Shown piece by piece: positions 17,620 to 26,177 of a stretch of DNA of 64,000 nt. The translations under genes and the position numbers were made by a program. Location of the stretch: positions 4,526,001-4,590,000 of the forward strand of contig NZ_OZ257125.1 in assembly GCF_965279055.1 (NCBI RefSeq), written 5' to 3'. A model generated the notes under the pieces. The model ran no database searches. It was given only the letters and a program-made list of their open reading frames with translations, and was not told the origin of the DNA. The stretch comes from Hydrocarboniphaga sp965279055 (GTDB lineage Bacteria; Pseudomonadota; Gammaproteobacteria; Nevskiales; Nevskiaceae). Positions within the stretch are counted from its first letter, which is position 1; each line of letters starts with the position of its first letter.

Positions 17620-17653
17620 AAAAAAACCGCGTCGGACATCGACGCGGCCTTTT
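17620..17653 (-). terminator. Rho-independent terminator after the CsbD gene
   Basis: Perfect 8-bp stem CCGCGTCG (17627-17634) / CGACGCGG (17640-17647) with a 5-base loop. On the minus strand it is followed by a run of seven T (A tract at 17620-17626), about 85 bases beyond the CsbD stop. The plus strand has a weaker CCTTTT tail. Confidence 0.8.
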
Positions 17654-17660
17654 GTCTGTG

Positions 17661-17730
17661 TCATTGCCGCAGAAGCGGGAATCCAGCGCAGTGGGAACGG
17701 CCCTGGATCCCCGCCTGCGCGGGGATGACG
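17661..17730. repeat. Dispersed inverted repeat with GGGAATCCAG / CTGGATCCCC core
   Basis: TCATTGCCGCAGAAGCGGGA ATCCAG is met 16 bases later by CTGGATCCCCGC and a hairpin CCCCGCCTGCGCGGGG ending GATGACGG. The pattern (TCATTCCCG...GCGGGAATCCAG inverted) is a widespread intergenic palindrome in proteobacteria; this copy is partly decayed. Confidence 0.6.
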
Positions 17731-17737
17731 GCGGAGA

Positions 17738-17929
17738 CTAGTGGTCGAGCTTGCGGGCGCCGTCCTTGACCGCGTCCTTGGCCTTGCCATAGCCCTCCTG
17801 GACCTTGCCTTCGGCGCGCTGGGCACCGCCCTTGACCTGCATTTCCTTGTTGTCGATCAGCTCGCCGGTCTTCTGCTTGGCGGCGCCGATCACCTGCTTG
17901 GCCTTACCTTCGACAGTATTCTTGTCCAT
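17738..17929 (-). CDS. CsbD family small stress protein
   Basis: 63 residues, hydrophilic, Lys/Ala/Gly-rich. MDKNTVEGKAKQVIGAAKQK and the following KGGAQRAEGKVQEGYGKAKD match the two repeats of the CsbD family. CsbD-like proteins (E. coli YjbJ is one) are strongly induced in general stress and stationary phase; the biochemical role is unknown. Good AGGAG site. First of a group of small stress-type genes together with the BON lipoprotein and DUF1328 genes. Confidence 0.93.
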   Translation of the reverse strand: MDKNTVEGKAKQVIGAAKQKTGELIDNKEMQVKGGAQRAEGKVQEGYGKAKDAVKDGARKLDH

Positions 17930-17983
17930 GTTCTGCTCCTGCGTTGGGTTGATGCGGGTGCAACGGAAATCTGGCGGTACAAC

Positions 17984-18622
17984 TTACGACTGGCTGATCT
18001 TCAGCTCGTCGTCGTCGACGCTCTTCACGCCGTCGATCTTCTTGGTGATATCGATCGCGCGCTTCTGCGCAGCGGCGCTGGCGACTTCGCCCTTGAGCGT
18101 GACCACGCCGTTGTCGGTGTCGACGTTGATCGCGGTGGCCTTGACCATGTCGTCGGCCGCGAACTGGGCCTTGACCTTGGTGGTGATGGTCGCGTCGGAG
18201 ATTTCGGTGCCGGCCTTATCGGCGGCGTTTTCAGCCTTGGCGCTGAGATCATCCATCGCGCCCGGCGCGGCGATCTTGTTGTCGATACCCTGAACCTCGG
18301 CGACGTTGCGCGCGAGTTCTTCAGCGGCCTTCTTCGCATCACCGCTCGGCGCCGAGCCGGTCAGCGTGACGACGCCGTTGTTGGTTTCGACATCGATCTT
18401 GGCGGTCTCCATGCGCTCGTCCGAGGCGAGGCGCTGCTTGACCTTCGCGGTGATCGCGGTGTCGTCCATCGCAGCGCCGATGCTGGCGCTTTCCTTGGGC
18501 GCATCGGCGGCGGCGCCGTCGGTCATCTGGCCGTCGTTGCGGTTACAGGCGGCCACACCGAGCGTCGCGGCGATGCCGGCGATCATCAGCGATTTCTTGA
18601 ACAGCGAAGTCGAAGTATTCAT
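17984..18622 (-). CDS. OsmY-like lipoprotein with two BON domains
   Basis: 212 residues from the ATG at 18620-18622 (AAAGGA upstream); an ATG two codons earlier is less well spaced. Signal peptide ends in the lipobox GVAAC, so the mature protein should be lipid-anchored at Cys26 or so, facing the periplasm. BON domain 1 runs from DDTAITAKVKQRLASDERME to IDNKIAAPG and BON domain 2 from SDATITTKVKAQFAADDMVK to the end (VKSVDDDELKI). Both carry NGVVTLTG/NGVVTLKG turns. Likely osmotic or envelope stress function by analogy with OsmY. Confidence 0.92.
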   Translation of the reverse strand: MNTSTSLFKKSLMIAGIAATLGVAACNRNDGQMTDGAAADAPKESASIGAAMDDTAITAKVKQRLASDERMETAKIDVETNNGVVTLTGSAPSGDAKKAAEELARNVAEVQGIDNKIAAPGAMDDLSAKAENAADKAGTEISDATITTKVKAQFAADDMVKATAINVDTDNGVVTLKGEVASAAAQKRAIDITKKIDGVKSVDDDELKISQS

Positions 18623-18732
18623 GAGCAAATCCTTTGCTTGATTGGAATGGGGAATTCGGGGCGTAACGGTTTCGTCGCTTGGACGAGACGAATCGGCGGC
18701 AACTCAACTCGATTCGTGGGTGATGCGGTGAC

Positions 18733-18765
18733 CGGGCCGGCGCTGCGTCCTGCAGCGCCGGCCCG
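18733..18765 (-). terminator. Strong hairpin after the DUF1328 gene
   Basis: A perfect 14-bp stem CGGGCCGGCGCTGC (18733-18746) / GCAGCGCCGGCCCG (18752-18765) with a 5-base loop, 5 bases beyond the DUF1328 stop on the minus strand. There is no T run after it, so it may stabilise the mRNA end or need Rho; called as a terminator from position. Confidence 0.55.
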
Positions 18766-18770
18766 TATCG

Positions 18771-18935
18771 TCACGGTACCGAGCGGCGGCCGGTGATCAG
18801 CGACACCACGAACAGCACCAGGAACACCAGGAACAGGACCTTGGCAATCCAGGCCGCGGTGCCCGCGACGCCAAAGAAGCCCAGGGCGCCTGCGATCAGC
18901 GCGATCACCAGAAAGATAACGGCATAACTCAGCAT
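18771..18935 (-). CDS. DUF1328 family small membrane protein (YtjA-like)
   Basis: 54 residues, two hydrophobic helices: MLSYAVIFLVIALIAGALGF then GTAAWIAKVLFLVFLVLFV, ending in ITGRRSVP. This is the layout of the DUF1328/YtjA family, found in many proteobacteria and often linked to stress regulons; function unknown. The start follows a perfect AAGGAGG site. The open frame extends 47 codons upstream without coding character. Confidence 0.93.
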   Translation of the reverse strand: MLSYAVIFLVIALIAGALGFFGVAGTAAWIAKVLFLVFLVLFVVSLITGRRSVP

Positions 18936-19189
18936 GACAGCCTCCTTGTTGTGGTTGCTGACGGAAGGAGGCTGCGCCACCGATCCGTTCAACTGCAGCC
19001 AGATTGCCTGTGCGCCTATGAGCCGGGGCTTAAGTGAGACTTGCTGTGGAATTAACGATCTACGTCCCTGCAGCACAGAAAACCGACCATCGTGATTGCG
19101 GCTGTAACCGACATCGCATAGCGTCGGAGCAGGGGATGCACGGAAACAGCCGCCGCTGGTCGCGGCGCGGCAGTCAGGGAGGGCGGGCC

Positions 19190-22100
19190 ATGTCGTCAGT
19201 CACGCGTTTATGCGTTCGTTTCATTGCGCTGTCGTGGGTCATCAGCATCGCGGCTTTTTTTGACAGCGCCGCAGCGTCGCCTGCCGGTGGCCAGAACGCG
19301 TCGGTTTCCGCCGCGCCACAGGGCATCACGCCGCAAGCCTGGGCTGGGATCCAGCGACAGATCGTCGAAGCGCAGTACGAGGCTGTTGCACTCCCATCTG
19401 TCCCGAACACGATCGGCGCACATAACGCCAGACAGGATTTGCACCTCCTCTTCGGCGAGGATGGCGCGCTCATCAACTCCCGACGCAGCAGTGAACCTGG
19501 CGCTCGCAGTCTAGGCCTGCAAACACTCGCTATATCGCGCGGCACGCAGCGCATCGACGCAGAGCCAGTACCCGCCGTTGCGGAAGGCGCACGCGTTGAG
19601 TATCGGCGCGGCGGTTGGACAGAATGGTTCGTCAACGGGGCCGATGGCGTTGAGCATGGCTATACCTTGCTGCAGCGCCCGCTATCCGGCACGACAACGC
19701 GCACCCCGAATGCGCCGGTGAGAATTTCGCTGTCGGTTTCCGGCATGCAGGTCGGCGCGCAGCCGGATGGCAGCCTGCAATTCAGCGACGGACTCGGTGG
19801 CCAACTCCGCTACGACAAACTGATCGTCAAAGATGCCGATGGCCAGCTTCTGCCATCGATGCTCGCCACCGCCGGTACCGACCGTGCGGAGATTGTGTTT
19901 GACGACCGCGCAGCACGCTATCCAGTGACGGTCGACCCCTTGTTGGTTAACGAAGAACGCTTGCTGGAAAACCCTGGCGACGACGAGGACGCCTACGTCT
20001 ACCGGCAATTCGGTGGCAGCGTAAGCCTCGGCGATGGAGTCCTGATGGTCGGCGCCCCCGGCGCGCTCGGGCGAGGCGCGGTCTACGTTTTCGAGGGCGC
20101 CGGCGGCGACTGGACACTGAAGCAGCGACTGACAGCCGACGACTCCAACACCTTCGGCGCTTCCATTTCGATGGACGGCGACACCGTGCTGATCGGCTCG
20201 TACTCAATGGCTTACGTTTTTACGCGCTCCGCGGAAGACTGGGTGCTGCAGTCAGCGTTGAAAGCCGGCGACGGCGCGGGCGATTTCGGTTTGTCCGTCG
20301 CACTTTCCGGCGACACCGCACTGGTCGGCGCTTCAAGCGATGCCTTCGGGACCAAAGAGCAGCGCGGATCCGTCTTCGTCTTCGTGCGCTCCGGAGCCAC
20401 CTGGACGCAGCAGACCAAGCTGGTTGCCAGCGATGCGGCCAAGGACGACCGCTTTGGGTCTTCGGTTGCACTTGAAGGAGACTTCGCCCTGGTCGGCGCG
20501 CCTCTTGACGATGTCGGCGCAAACAACGAGCAAGGCTCGGCCTACGTGTTCGTTCGGTCCGGCACGGCCTGGACTCAGCAGGCCCAGCTCACAGCCCTGG
20601 ATGGGACGGTGGGCAACGCGTTCGGTACCGCGGCAGCCTTGTCAGCCGACACCGCTCTGATCGGCTCAGCCGGAGCGGCCTATGTGTTTGTGCGAAACGG
20701 TACGAATTGGAACCAGCAGAGCAAGCTGAGCGCGGACGATGGGCCGGTCGGCAACTTTGGCGATACCGTCGCCTTGTCTGGCGACAGCGTGATCATCGGT
20801 GCACGCGGTGACAATGGCGCAACGAGCTATGAAGGTTCGGCTTATATCTTCGTCCGTTCGGGAACGATCTGGACTCAGCAGGCCAAGATCAGGGCAGAAG
20901 ACAGCGGCCAATCCGATGCCTTCGGGATCGACGTCGCCTTGTTCGGAGATACCATCCTGGTCGGTGCATTCGGAGACGATTTCGGATCGTATCGGAACCA
21001 GGGGTCCGCCTACGTGTTCACCCGTTCGGCAGCTGCTTGGACGCAGCAGTCCAAACTCACCACGTCAGACGGCGCTGTCGAGGACAATTTTGGACAGTCG
21101 GTCGCGGTATCCGGCGACACCTTGCTGGTGGGTGCTCCCGGCGACGATCTCGGCGCCAACATCGAGCAGGGTTCGGTGTTCGTATTCGTGCGCTCCGGCA
21201 GCGACTGGATCCAGAGCGCCAAGCTGGTTGCCGCAGATGGCGCCGAAGGCGATCACTTCGGCATTTCGGTCGCGCTGTCGGGCAACACGGCATTGATCGG
21301 TGCGGACCTGCATCAGGTCGGCTCCAACTCGGGCCAGGGCGCGGTCTATGTCTACCTGCGCTCGGGAGATACCTGGGAGCAACAGGCACTGCTGACCGCC
21401 GCAGACGGCGCCAAATCAGACCAGTTCGGCGTGTCCGTCGCTCTGTCTGGAGAAACCGCATTGATCGGCACCGAGGGCGCGAACGCTGCATACGTCTTCG
21501 TGCGCTCCGGCCTTGCATGGGCGCAACAAGCCAAGATGACCGGTGGAGGCCACTTCGGCCATTCGGTTGCAATATCGAACGACACCGCCGTAATCGGCGC
21601 TTATGGCGAAGACATTGGCGGGATTGTCGATCAGGGTACGGCGACGATCTTCGTTCGGTCCGGCACGTCCTGGTCACAGCAAGCCAAGCTGAAAGGCGGT
21701 GACGGCGGGGCATACGACTACTTCGGCTATTCGGTCGCAATATCGGCAGACACCGCTTTGGTCGGCGCCCAGTACCACGCGGACCAGGGTCAGGCCTATG
21801 TGTTCGTGCGCTCCGGTAGCAGTTGGATACAGCAGGCCAAACTCACGGCGAGCGACGGGGCGGCGGCCGATTACTTCGGCCACTCCGTGGCCCTCGCCGG
21901 AGACATTGCGCTGATCGGCGCGTCGTTCAACACGATCGGAAAATATGCCCGTGGCGCGGCCTATGTTTTTGTCCGGGTGGAGTCGAACTGGAAGCAGCAA
22001 CAGGATTTTCACGATCCCGATGGCACCGACTACGAATTCTTCGGCGGCTCGGTAGCACTGTCCGGATCAGCGATGGTCGTGGGCGCACCCGGTGCCGACG

Positions 22101-22648
22101 TACCGGAGGGTCTCGACGGCGGCTCTGTCCACATCTACCGCATTGCCAGCGATTACGGTGATGCGCCGCAGCCCTATCCGACGAAACTGGTCGATGACGG
22201 CCCGCGCCATTTCATCAACACCGATGGCCCGTATCTGGGCAGTGCAATCGACGCCGAGACCGACGGTGCTCCGAGCAGCGGTGCTACGGGCGATGACATC
22301 GCCACCAGCGACGACGAAGACGGCGTGACGCTACCCAAACTCATTCCCGGCCAGAAAGCCAAATTGACGGTGGTTGCCACCGCGCCCGCCGGCACCGCCC
22401 AACTCGACGCCTGGATCGACTTCAACGCCGACGGCGACTGGAGCGATGCCGGCGAGCAGATCTTCGTGAAGACCGTCGTCAGCAACGGCACCAACACGCT
22501 GAAATTCACGGTGCCGACGACGACCGCTATCGGCCAGACCTATGCACGATTCCGCATCAGCCCGGCCGATTCCGGCGGTGTGAAGGCCACCGGCAAAGTG
22601 ATCTTCGGCGAAGTCGAGGACTACATCGTCAAGGTCAAGGCGCCGTAG
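19190..22648 (+). CDS. Secreted FG-GAP propeller protein with C-terminal GEVED domain (paralogue 1)
   Basis: 1152 residues from the ATG at 19190 (GGGAGG upstream; open frame begins earlier). Signal peptide ends near AAFFDSAAASPAGG. The N-terminal region has GITPQAWAGIQRQIVEAQYEA (split: GITPQAWAGI, QRQIVEAQYEA), then VEYRRGGWTEWFVNG and YPVTVDPLLVNEE, shared with the two paralogues downstream. By hand count there are 14 repeats of the form FGxSVALSGDTALVGA...GSAYVFVRSG..W.QQAKL, i.e. FG-GAP/integrin-alpha-like blades, followed by DYGDAPQPYPTK and a C-terminal GEVED domain (LDAWIDFNADGDWSDAGEQ, FGEVEDYIVKV). No sortase, autotransporter or Por sorting signal is seen at the C-terminus. Probably extracellular or surface-bound; ligand unknown. 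Confidence 0.9.
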   Translation: MSSVTRLCVRFIALSWVISIAAFFDSAAASPAGGQNASVSAAPQGITPQAWAGIQRQIVEAQYEAVALPSVPNTIGAHNARQDLHLLFGEDGALINSRRSSEPGARSLGLQTLAISRGTQRIDAEPVPAVAEGARVEYRRGGWTEWFVNGADGVEHGYTLLQRPLSGTTTRTPNAPVRISLSVSGMQVGAQPDGSLQFSDGLGGQLRYDKLIVKDADGQLLPSMLATAGTDRAEIVFDDRAARYPVTVDPLLVNEERLLENPGDDEDAYVYRQFGGSVSLGDGVLMVGAPGALGRGAVYVFEGAGGDWTLKQRLTADDSNTFGASISMDGDTVLIGSYSMAYVFTRSAEDWVLQSALKAGDGAGDFGLSVALSGDTALVGASSDAFGTKEQRGSVFVFVRSGATWTQQTKLVASDAAKDDRFGSSVALEGDFALVGAPLDDVGANNEQGSAYVFVRSGTAWTQQAQLTALDGTVGNAFGTAAALSADTALIGSAGAAYVFVRNGTNWNQQSKLSADDGPVGNFGDTVALSGDSVIIGARGDNGATSYEGSAYIFVRSGTIWTQQAKIRAEDSGQSDAFGIDVALFGDTILVGAFGDDFGSYRNQGSAYVFTRSAAAWTQQSKLTTSDGAVEDNFGQSVAVSGDTLLVGAPGDDLGANIEQGSVFVFVRSGSDWIQSAKLVAADGAEGDHFGISVALSGNTALIGADLHQVGSNSGQGAVYVYLRSGDTWEQQALLTAADGAKSDQFGVSVALSGETALIGTEGANAAYVFVRSGLAWAQQAKMTGGGHFGHSVAISNDTAVIGAYGEDIGGIVDQGTATIFVRSGTSWSQQAKLKGGDGGAYDYFGYSVAISADTALVGAQYHADQGQAYVFVRSGSSWIQQAKLTASDGAAADYFGHSVALAGDIALIGASFNTIGKYARGAAYVFVRVESNWKQQQDFHDPDGTDYEFFGGSVALSGSAMVVGAPGADVPEGLDGGSVHIYRIASDYGDAPQPYPTKLVDDGPRHFINTDGPYLGSAIDAETDGAPSSGATGDDIATSDDEDGVTLPKLIPGQKAKLTVVATAPAGTAQLDAWIDFNADGDWSDAGEQIFVKTVVSNGTNTLKFTVPTTTAIGQTYARFRISPADSGGVKATGKVIFGEVEDYIVKVKAP

Positions 22649-22674
22649 CAGCAGCGCGACGCAAAGGGGAATCC

Positions 22675-25600
22675 ATGAGACATGCAAAGAAAAAATGGCT
22701 CGCTACTGTGATGCTGAGCCTGTGCTGGCCGTCGATGGCGACGGCTGCATCAGCTGACGTCCCATCGCAGCAAATCACCGCAGCAGCCTGGGCCGGTATC
22801 CAACAGCAGATCGCCAGGGCGCAATACGAAGCGGCACCGCCGCCGGCCGATCCGGCTACGGTCAGCGCGCACAATCCGAAGCAGGATTTGCGTCTGAGCT
22901 TCAGCCGTGCAGGCTCGCGCTTCGAATCGCTACGCAATCGCAGCGCCGTCGGCCAAATTCGTGATGAAGTCCACGCCGAAAATCGACAGCCCCTAAAATT
23001 ACAGACCACAGCATTCGCGCGGGGACTGCGACAACAACCGGCTGAAGCCGTACCGCCAGTCGCTGACGGGGCGCGCGTCGAGTACCGCCGCGACGGCTGG
23101 ACCGAATGGTTCATCAACAGCCCTGGCGGTATCGAGCACGGCTACACGTTGAATCGACGCCCTGTCGATGTGCCGGCAGGCGTTGGCTCGGCGACCGAGC
23201 CATTGAAGATTCTGCTGTCGGTCGACGGCATGCAGGCTGCCAACGGCATGCGCGAGAGTTTAAGGTTTACCGCCGCCGATGGACGCAGGCTACGGTACGA
23301 AAAACTGATCGCGACCGACGCCAATGGCCGAACGCTGCCATCGACGATGAGCGCACCGGGCGCAGACCGGATCGAGATCGCGATCGACGACAGCGACGCG
23401 CGCTACCCGGTGACGGTCGATCCACTGCTGGTGAATGAAGAGCAGGCGATAACCAATCCGGCCGATTGGCCGAATTACAGTAAGCGCCTGCTTGGCAGCG
23501 CCATCGCGATGACGTCTGGAACGCTGCTGGTTGGAGCGCCCGAAGCCCTAGGCTTCGGTGCCGCCTACATTTTCACGTCAGACGGATCGGCCTGGACGCT
23601 GCAGCAGCGGCTGACCAGCGACAATGCCCGTGTCGGCGACAATTTTGGATCGTCCGTCGCTCTCTCGGGCGACAGCGCGCTGGTCGGGGCGCTAGGCGCT
23701 CATGAAGGCCAGGGCTCGGCCTACGTGTTCGTTCATTCCGGCACGCACTGGGTGCAGCAGGCGCGACTCAAACCGAGCATCAGCGGATCCGGCGACCATT
23801 TCGGTTCCGCCGTGTCGATCGAAGGTGATCTGGCGCTGGTCGGGAACCGCCGGCTGCGTGCTTTCATGTTTGCACGCTCGGGCAGCATATGGACCGAGCA
23901 ACTCGTCATGACGACGACTGACGGCTACGCCTCGAACACCTTCGGTCAAGCCGTAGCGCTATCGGGTGACACGGCGATCGTCGGTGCACCCGGAGACTGT
24001 CAGAAATCCGGCTCTGCCTATGTCTTCGTGCGAACCAGCAGCACCCAATGGCCGCAGCAGGCGAAGTTCAAGCCCAAGGAGTCCGGCTGCCTCTTCGGCG
24101 GATCGATTTCCTTCACCGGCGATACGGCTCTGATAGGCGTCGACGCGAGCGATGTGGCCGCCTACCTTTACTCGCGGTCCGGCTCGGCATGGGCCGAGCA
24201 GGCCAAGCTCGTCGCCGGCGAGGATACGGCGCCCAACACCTTCACCGCATCGGCGGTGGCGCTATCTGGCGATACGGCCATCGTCGGCGTTTTACGCGGA
24301 TTCGGCGCGGCCTACGTGTTTCACCGTGACGGGCTGAACTGGCCTCTGCAATCGAAACTGGTCGCCGACGACAGCGCGACGCAGCCATATTCCCCCGACT
24401 TCGGAGCGGCGGTCGCGATCGTCGGCGACACGGCTGTAGTAAGCGCGCCACGTGTCGATGGTCTTGCGGAAGACGAGGGCGCCGCCTACGTCTTCGCAAG
24501 GTCCGGAACCACCTGGACGCAGCAGTCCAAGCTGATGGCGAATGACGGAGCCTATCGCGAATACTTTGGTACCTCGATCGCAATTTCCGGCGATACGGCC
24601 CTGGTCGGAGTTCCCGGCGACTCCACGGATTCGATCGCCAATCAAGGTGCGGCCTACGTCTACGTGCATACGGATACAGGCTGGAAGCAGCAGGCGAAGC
24701 TGACCATCGCTGACGCGATGTCGGGCGATTTTTTTGGCAGCGCTGTTGCACTCGATGGCGATACCGCTCTCGTCGGTGCATCGGGTCGCGGAGACTTCGA
24801 TGAAGGTGGCGGCTATGTGTTCGTGCGCACTGGCCCGAACTGGACGCTGCAGGCCGCGCTCAGCGCCGCCGAGGATCCAGGTGCCGTGCCCGGACTGAAT
24901 TTCGGCAGCGCCGTTGCCCTGTCCGGCGACAAACTGCTGATAGGAGCGACCGGCTTCAACGGCGGCCAGGGGGCGGCTTACGTATTCGGTCGATCCGGCT
25001 CCCTGTGGACACAGCAGGCCAAATTGATTCCTTCGAAGGGCGGCAGTTTCGGGGCCGCCCTCGCGCTGTCCTCGGATACCGCCGTCATCGGCGCTCCCTT
25101 GCAGAGCAACGGCGACAAGATCTACCAGGGAGCCGCTTATATCTACGTGGCATCGGGTTCTCAATGGAAGCTGCAGCAGCAGCTATCCGAGTCGTCCAGC
25201 GGCGAGCGCTACGACAATTTTGGAAACGCGGTTGCGCTATCAGGCGACGCCGTCCTGATCGGCGTACCCGGCGACGGTGACACAGGCTCGGCTTACTTGT
25301 ATCAGCGCTCCGACGGCAAATGGCAGCAGGCCCAGACCTTTAGAGCGATCAACGGAGCTCTGGATGATGCTTTCGGAACTTCGGTCGCGTTTGCGGGCGA
25401 CGCGGCGCTGATCGGCGCCAATCGTAGCGACGTCGACGGCAAAACCGATCAGGGTGCTGCTTACCTGTTTTTGCGCACCTCCACCGGCTGGGAGCAGCAA
25501 TCCAAACTGACGGCAGCCGATGGCGCGGCTTCCGACCAGTTCGGCTCCCCTGTCGGCCTTTCCGGCGCTCAAATACTGATCGGTGCTCCGCAAGGCCTCA

Positions 25601-26148
25601 CAGCCGAAGGCCAGTACAGCGGTTCTGTCCACTTTTTTCGCATCGGCACCGACTACGGCGATGCGCCATCGCCCTACGCGACCCTGGTCGCCGACAACGG
25701 TCCGCGCCATTTCATCAATACCGATGGTCCCTTCCTGGGCAGCGGTATCGATGCGGAAACCGACGGCCAGCCCAATAGCGGCGCCACCGGCGACGATATC
25801 GCGACATCCGATGACGAAGACGGCGTGACGATCGCCAAGCTGATACCCGGCCAGAATGCCAAGGCGATCATCGTCGTCACCGCACCTGGCGGTACCGCCC
25901 AGCTCGACGCCTGGATCGACTTCAACGCCGACGGTGACTGGAGCGATGCCGGCGAGCAGGTCTTCACGAAGACCGTCGTCAGCAACGGCAGCAACACGCT
26001 GAAGTTCACCGTGCCGACGACGGCCGTCGTCGGCCAGACCTATGCACGCTTCCGCATCAGCCCGGCAAATTCCGGCGGTGTGAAGGCCACCGGCAAAGTG
26101 ATCTTCGGTGAAGTCGAGGATTACATCGTCAAGGTCAAGACACCGTAG
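22675..26148 (+). CDS. Secreted FG-GAP propeller protein with C-terminal GEVED domain (paralogue 2)
   Basis: 1157 residues, starting 26 bases after paralogue 1 with an AAAGGGG site. Signal peptide MRHAKKKWLATVMLSLCWPS ending MATAASADV. Same order as paralogue 1: AAAWAGIQQQIARAQYEAAP, VEYRRDGWTEWFINS, YPVTVDPLLVNEE, 14 FG-GAP-like repeats by hand count (some degenerate, for example repeat 3 VGNRRLRAFMFARSGS and repeat 6 lacking the GDD turn), then DYGDAPSPYAT and the GEVED domain. The last 250 bases are almost identical to those of paralogue 1, while the repeat region is well diverged. Confidence 0.9.
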   Translation: MRHAKKKWLATVMLSLCWPSMATAASADVPSQQITAAAWAGIQQQIARAQYEAAPPPADPATVSAHNPKQDLRLSFSRAGSRFESLRNRSAVGQIRDEVHAENRQPLKLQTTAFARGLRQQPAEAVPPVADGARVEYRRDGWTEWFINSPGGIEHGYTLNRRPVDVPAGVGSATEPLKILLSVDGMQAANGMRESLRFTAADGRRLRYEKLIATDANGRTLPSTMSAPGADRIEIAIDDSDARYPVTVDPLLVNEEQAITNPADWPNYSKRLLGSAIAMTSGTLLVGAPEALGFGAAYIFTSDGSAWTLQQRLTSDNARVGDNFGSSVALSGDSALVGALGAHEGQGSAYVFVHSGTHWVQQARLKPSISGSGDHFGSAVSIEGDLALVGNRRLRAFMFARSGSIWTEQLVMTTTDGYASNTFGQAVALSGDTAIVGAPGDCQKSGSAYVFVRTSSTQWPQQAKFKPKESGCLFGGSISFTGDTALIGVDASDVAAYLYSRSGSAWAEQAKLVAGEDTAPNTFTASAVALSGDTAIVGVLRGFGAAYVFHRDGLNWPLQSKLVADDSATQPYSPDFGAAVAIVGDTAVVSAPRVDGLAEDEGAAYVFARSGTTWTQQSKLMANDGAYREYFGTSIAISGDTALVGVPGDSTDSIANQGAAYVYVHTDTGWKQQAKLTIADAMSGDFFGSAVALDGDTALVGASGRGDFDEGGGYVFVRTGPNWTLQAALSAAEDPGAVPGLNFGSAVALSGDKLLIGATGFNGGQGAAYVFGRSGSLWTQQAKLIPSKGGSFGAALALSSDTAVIGAPLQSNGDKIYQGAAYIYVASGSQWKLQQQLSESSSGERYDNFGNAVALSGDAVLIGVPGDGDTGSAYLYQRSDGKWQQAQTFRAINGALDDAFGTSVAFAGDAALIGANRSDVDGKTDQGAAYLFLRTSTGWEQQSKLTAADGAASDQFGSPVGLSGAQILIGAPQGLTAEGQYSGSVHFFRIGTDYGDAPSPYATLVADNGPRHFINTDGPFLGSGIDAETDGQPNSGATGDDIATSDDEDGVTIAKLIPGQNAKAIIVVTAPGGTAQLDAWIDFNADGDWSDAGEQVFTKTVVSNGSNTLKFTVPTTAVVGQTYARFRISPANSGGVKATGKVIFGEVEDYIVKVKTP

Positions 26149-26177
26149 TGCGTTTCGAAAGACACCGGAGAAAATTT

